Of a stretch of 64,000 nucleotides of DNA, positions 60,301 to 64,000 are shown one piece after another (the first letter of the stretch is position 1; every line of letters begins with the position of its first letter). The DNA comes from Anoplopoma fimbria (Eukaryota; Chordata; Actinopteri; Perciformes; Anoplopomatidae), in contig NC_072472.1 of NCBI RefSeq assembly GCF_027596085.1, positions 23,037,052 to 23,101,051 on the forward strand, in the 5' to 3' direction. The position numbers and the translations under genes are program-made. The notes under the pieces are model-generated. The model was not told the DNA's origin. It was given only the letters and a program-made list of their open reading frames with translations, and did not search any database.

Positions 60301-63300
60301 TTTAGGGCGGATTTACCCTTTAAAGCGCGTTTGGTTCTCAAGCAGAGAATGGACTCATTTAGCTCAGGTTTATGACAATCTGATGATATGACAAGCCTGT
60401 GATGTGATTAATTACTTGTATTACTGGAATCCACTCCTCTCCTGGCTGGTAAACCAACAACGCAGGCAACTTTTAGTTTTTTGGGGGGGAATGAACCTCC
60501 TGGGCTTCATGAGCACACAGGCCCTGGTGCAGGCTCCCTGTAGGACCACATGACGTGTTCAAAAGTGCCACCCATCTGTCACTTGAAAGGGCCCCGTCCT
60601 CAAAGCACAATAGAGACAGAGGTTTTAAACAAATGGTGTACGAAAGATGTGGGTCCAGTCAAGCAGATTGGACGAGGCTTGTTGTTTCTGAGGCGATCCC
60701 CACTGTGAGCTTTCACAGGAGGGACACCGGACGGTGATTGGATATACACATGGCTGATCTGAGAGCTGTCGCTGTCCGTCTGCGGGTCTGATTTGACCCT
60801 TTAGGAACACCGTTGGTAATCCATAATGTTCTTGTTATTTGTCAATAATCTGCTGGCAAGCAGAGTCCTGCCCCGTTCACTGCTTGGTCGGAGATAAGAG
60901 GCTGAATGAAAACTAACCTCTACAGATGTGGTTCAGCGATGGTTTCCATTTAAAGTTTTAAGTTGTGGCTTCATTGTATTTAAGATGAGGCTGTTAATCA
61001 AACTCCTGGTTTGGATTTCGATTGTAAATTTATCTACGGTCAAATGGGTTTAGCTGGTAATAGAGAGCAGACAGAAGTGAACGTACCTCATCAAAGATAA
61101 ACCTTTATTAGTTTATTGTTGTGGTTATTTTATCAAAAATTGACAAAATAAAAGGGGACTAGATTTAAAAATAAAAACATGGCAGTGTGCTTATGATGAC
61201 CTTTTTTTCCGAATGAGGGTCTGGCATGAAAACTAAACAAAATTTAGAACATACCATCTACTTCATTGTCTTTCATCTCCTTTTTAAATCATGAATCATT
61301 TATAGCAATACAGAAAATAGATTTAAAACATTCAACATTTTTATTTGAAAATATGAGCACTGATCATAGGAGCCCGGTTTTGGGTTAATGTGTATCCAGG
61401 TGGGAGCATGGGAGGATTTTCCAGGGGCACAATAGTAACTCTGCACCCATTCAGGCTCCGATCCTCCTGGGTGAAAGTGGAGTGTCCTTACCCCCCCAGT
61501 CCTTTACTCCTAGCTGGAAGATTTGTGATATTGGGCCGAGACTCTTGAGATCTGCAGCACAATGGCTCAACACTGTGAGCCCAAGCACTCATTCCTCCCG
61601 AACCTTATGCCAGAGCTGGGCCAACTCCATTCTTCATTCAGACAATTTAAATAATGGATATTTTTTCCTAAACATTTGAACCATTACATTTTTGCAACAC
61701 GAGAATTGTGATATTTAATTTTGCGCATGCAGCGTTTTACTAAAAGTTCTGTTTCTATTTATGTGCGTTTATTGTTTGGGTTCTTTAAATATTTCATTGG
61801 GGTTATGATATCCCATAATTTAAAGTGATTCATCTTATTTACTGATTGAAACTTCCAGGTCACGCTCAAAACCACATCTGGATTAAACAAAAGTGTGTCG
61901 TAAAAAATAGAAAAGGAGAAAGAGAAGTTTTGGAAACTTATAAATGTTTTTACTGTAAATATATAAACTTTTCATGTACACAGTAAGTTTTTTGACAGTT
62001 ATCCCACCGCGTCCAAAGCAGATTACCATGACAGTTAAAAAAGACAATGTAACATTATCTCCGTAGAGACGGGTTTGATCCTAAATGCAGCTCTGATTCT
62101 GCGGTTATGTGACATGAATTATTTCATTTTCATGGACTCCAGTGGCTCGCTTACCCCCCCCGTCTGTCTCCCTCAGAAGTTGTCCTCCCCCTCCATGTTG
62201 CTTGGAAGGTGAGATGTGAAGATCAAGGGGCTGCGTGTTGATCCTAGCTCAGGAATGGAGAGCCTGAGTGTAAAAAGTCTCTCGGGTAGGACGGGCCCGG
62301 TCCTGCTGGAAGCTCCAACGACTCCCACACACACTCACACCCTGTGCCCATTCTCAGTTGACTGCCATGTAAAACACATTGACTCCCTGGGAGTCACGGT
62401 ACAAAGCTCTCGTACCGTGTGTAAAGCGTAACAGGGGACCCTATTTGGCCAACAGAATCCGACACACGATCCGGGTGTTCCCCAGAGGAAGAGGGCTTGT
62501 CGTGGTCTGTAAACGTGTCCGCTCCAGAGACGGCGTGACAACACCTGATCTGCTGTTTCCCCAGAGTGGAGCAGCTAGCAGTGCACGAGGACCAGCCGTG
62601 TTAGCTACACCAGTGACAAGGTCAAGGTCTGGACAACAGCTCACTATTGCCTTTGTCTGAGAGCTGGAGGTGCAGCAGATTCTCTGGGAAAGTGTACGTT
62701 ACTTTCCCCACAGCTGGCTCTGCAGCGTATCACTTACAGTGTGGTTCATATTTAAGGAAATCAGCCGGTGCAGGAAAACTCTATGTGACTTTAAGAAGGT
62801 TTTATTTTTAAAATGTAAAGAACACATGTTGGATAGCATTAGTGAGCGCATGTGTGTGCTTAGAATACCGCAGTATCATGTCACATTGTGTTACAGTACC
62901 TTGTAATTATTATATGCTATGTACTCACATGAATAAAATGAATTAGTGTCGTATTGAAGTCAGCCCAACTTCAAATTTCAAATTGGAAATTATTCCTGTT
63001 TCTAAAAAATATTTTTTATTTCATTGCAGACAAAAGGGTGCGTCTGACACTATGACAATTATCTTTAGAAACATCTACTATGAAAGCTGTGTGCAGGGCA
63101 GAGTTTAACCACAGACCTGAACAGATTTGGATAAAAAGCAGACGTTGACAATTTCCATAATAAAATGATTTAATCATTTCATATAATTCTCATAAGGCTG
63201 CATGTTTTAAATCAACGGATACAGTAACCTTCATGTCTTGTTTCATTTCAGAGTTTTTAACAATAGTGGCACTTTGTCCTCCATCATACCACACCATATC

Positions 63301-63917
63301 TCTGTATCTTTTTTAAGAATTAAATACGAAATACCGTTTAATACATGAACGTATCATTTTGGCCTTTTAACACCATTGTCATAATTAAAGCAATTGTTGT
63401 GGTGCTAAAATTGATATTGGACCTATTATTTTAGCATATAGAAAGACAGTATAATATCTCTAAAGAAGTTTAGCAAAACTATACATTACTGAGATTTTTG
63501 CTATAGAAAATACTCTAATCCAGGGACACTTATTAGGTTTTATATTTTTGCACCAGTTTAAACTAACTCTAAAATTTCACAGCCATATAATAACCGGTAT
63601 GATTCATTTGTGCCATGAAAACATTTTCTACTATTAAGCACAGCGATGAAGCTCTGTACAAAGTGTCCTTTGAGAATCTTTACTGGCGTTTTATGGGAGA
63701 CTGATACCAGAGCAGCTATATATTAAAACACTCACATAAGCTGTGTTGGGACTCTTCATCACCACAGAAGCACCATAACTCAGAGCACTCCTCTGTGGGG
63801 ACATCACAGCTCCTGGGGAATCGAACAAAGTGCGTTCCTATGCTAATTCTAGTCTGACATCAGCAGTGGGATCAAAGCAGCAGGGCAGTGGGTAGTTCTT
63901 TAAAGCTGAGTCTGCCT
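57392..63917. other. Gene-free 3' flank
   Basis: Only short open frames without motifs were found, on either strand, and none of the repeat families seen elsewhere in the window. The sequence is largely unique-looking and AT-rich. It could hold regulatory elements or introns of a gene beyond the window. Confidence 0.5.
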
Positions 63918-64000
63918 CCCCCCTCTCACTCTCTCACTCTCTCTCTCACTCTCTCTCACTCTCTCTGTCCTCTCTGTCCTCTGTACACCGACTCACCATG
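63918..64000 (+). other. (TC)n tract followed by an ATG at the very edge
   Basis: A CTCT-rich tract at about 63918-63980 leads to ACTCACCATG, whose ATG is the last three bases (63998-64000), in a reasonable Kozak context (ACC before ATG). It may be the 5' UTR and start of a gene continuing beyond the window. Nothing further can be seen. Confidence 0.25.

Noticed and set aside
58505..62906. Possible genes in the 3' flank (frames of 60-112 codons)
   Set aside because: All are short and without motif, splice support or codon pattern like the neighbours.

Overview
The window is nuclear DNA from a teleost fish, most likely a percomorph. The genes are split by GT-AG introns and encode vertebrate orthologues. 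The introns are short, and the dispersed repeats are of kinds familiar from percomorph genomes: GCTAATGTTAGCATG-type repeats, a foldback element carrying TTTATGCTAAGCTA, a tRNA-derived SINE, and LINE 3' tails with GATCCCCATGGGG or (GAATT)n ends. All gene models below were spliced by hand from frame, splice consensus and remembered family sequences. No search was run.

Layout. 469-1853 (+) holds the 3' end of b3gat1. 4372-11500 (-) holds a complete glb1l2-type GH35 beta-galactosidase-like gene of 19 coding exons (635 aa), tail-to-tail with b3gat1 as in human 11q25. 11.6-13.9 kb is repeat-rich and includes a 1.2-kb minisatellite. 15622-21682 (+) is ei24 (10 coding exons, 340 aa) and 24470-31438 (+) is stt3a (17 coding exons, 705 aa), in the order seen at human 11q24.2. 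32407-34673 (-) is a CKAP2/CKAP2L-family mitotic gene (571 aa). 35-38.4 kb is a repeat island. 38957-43344 (+) is an ordinary single-unit thap12 gene (718 aa). 45311-56799 (+) is a second THAP12-like gene. The 3' flank from 57.4 kb to the end shows no gene I can support.

The main discovery candidate is the second THAP12-like gene. It encodes one N-terminal THAP zinc finger followed by four successive THAP12-type, hAT-transposase-derived units. Each unit lies on one large exon of 1.5-1.8 kb, and a small linker exon (37, 31, 49 or 37 nt) precedes each one. Every linker enters in phase 0 and leaves in phase 1, and every large exon before the last enters in phase 1 and leaves in phase 0. The whole chain therefore reads open for 2461 codons. 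The short introns between units contain no AATAAA, no THAP exon and no obvious promoter. It looks like a poly-unit domesticated-transposase protein built by repeated duplication of an exon pair. Intron retention after unit 1 or unit 3 would give shorter products.

The genes are housekeeping or glycan-related: HNK-1 glucuronyltransferase, a beta-galactosidase-like protein, an ER-stress/autophagy protein and the oligosaccharyltransferase catalytic subunit, alongside a mitotic spindle protein and two THAP proteins. They do not form an operon-like unit. The block is of interest for synteny, because it puts orthologues of human 11q25, 11q24.2 and 11q13.5 genes within 57 kb.
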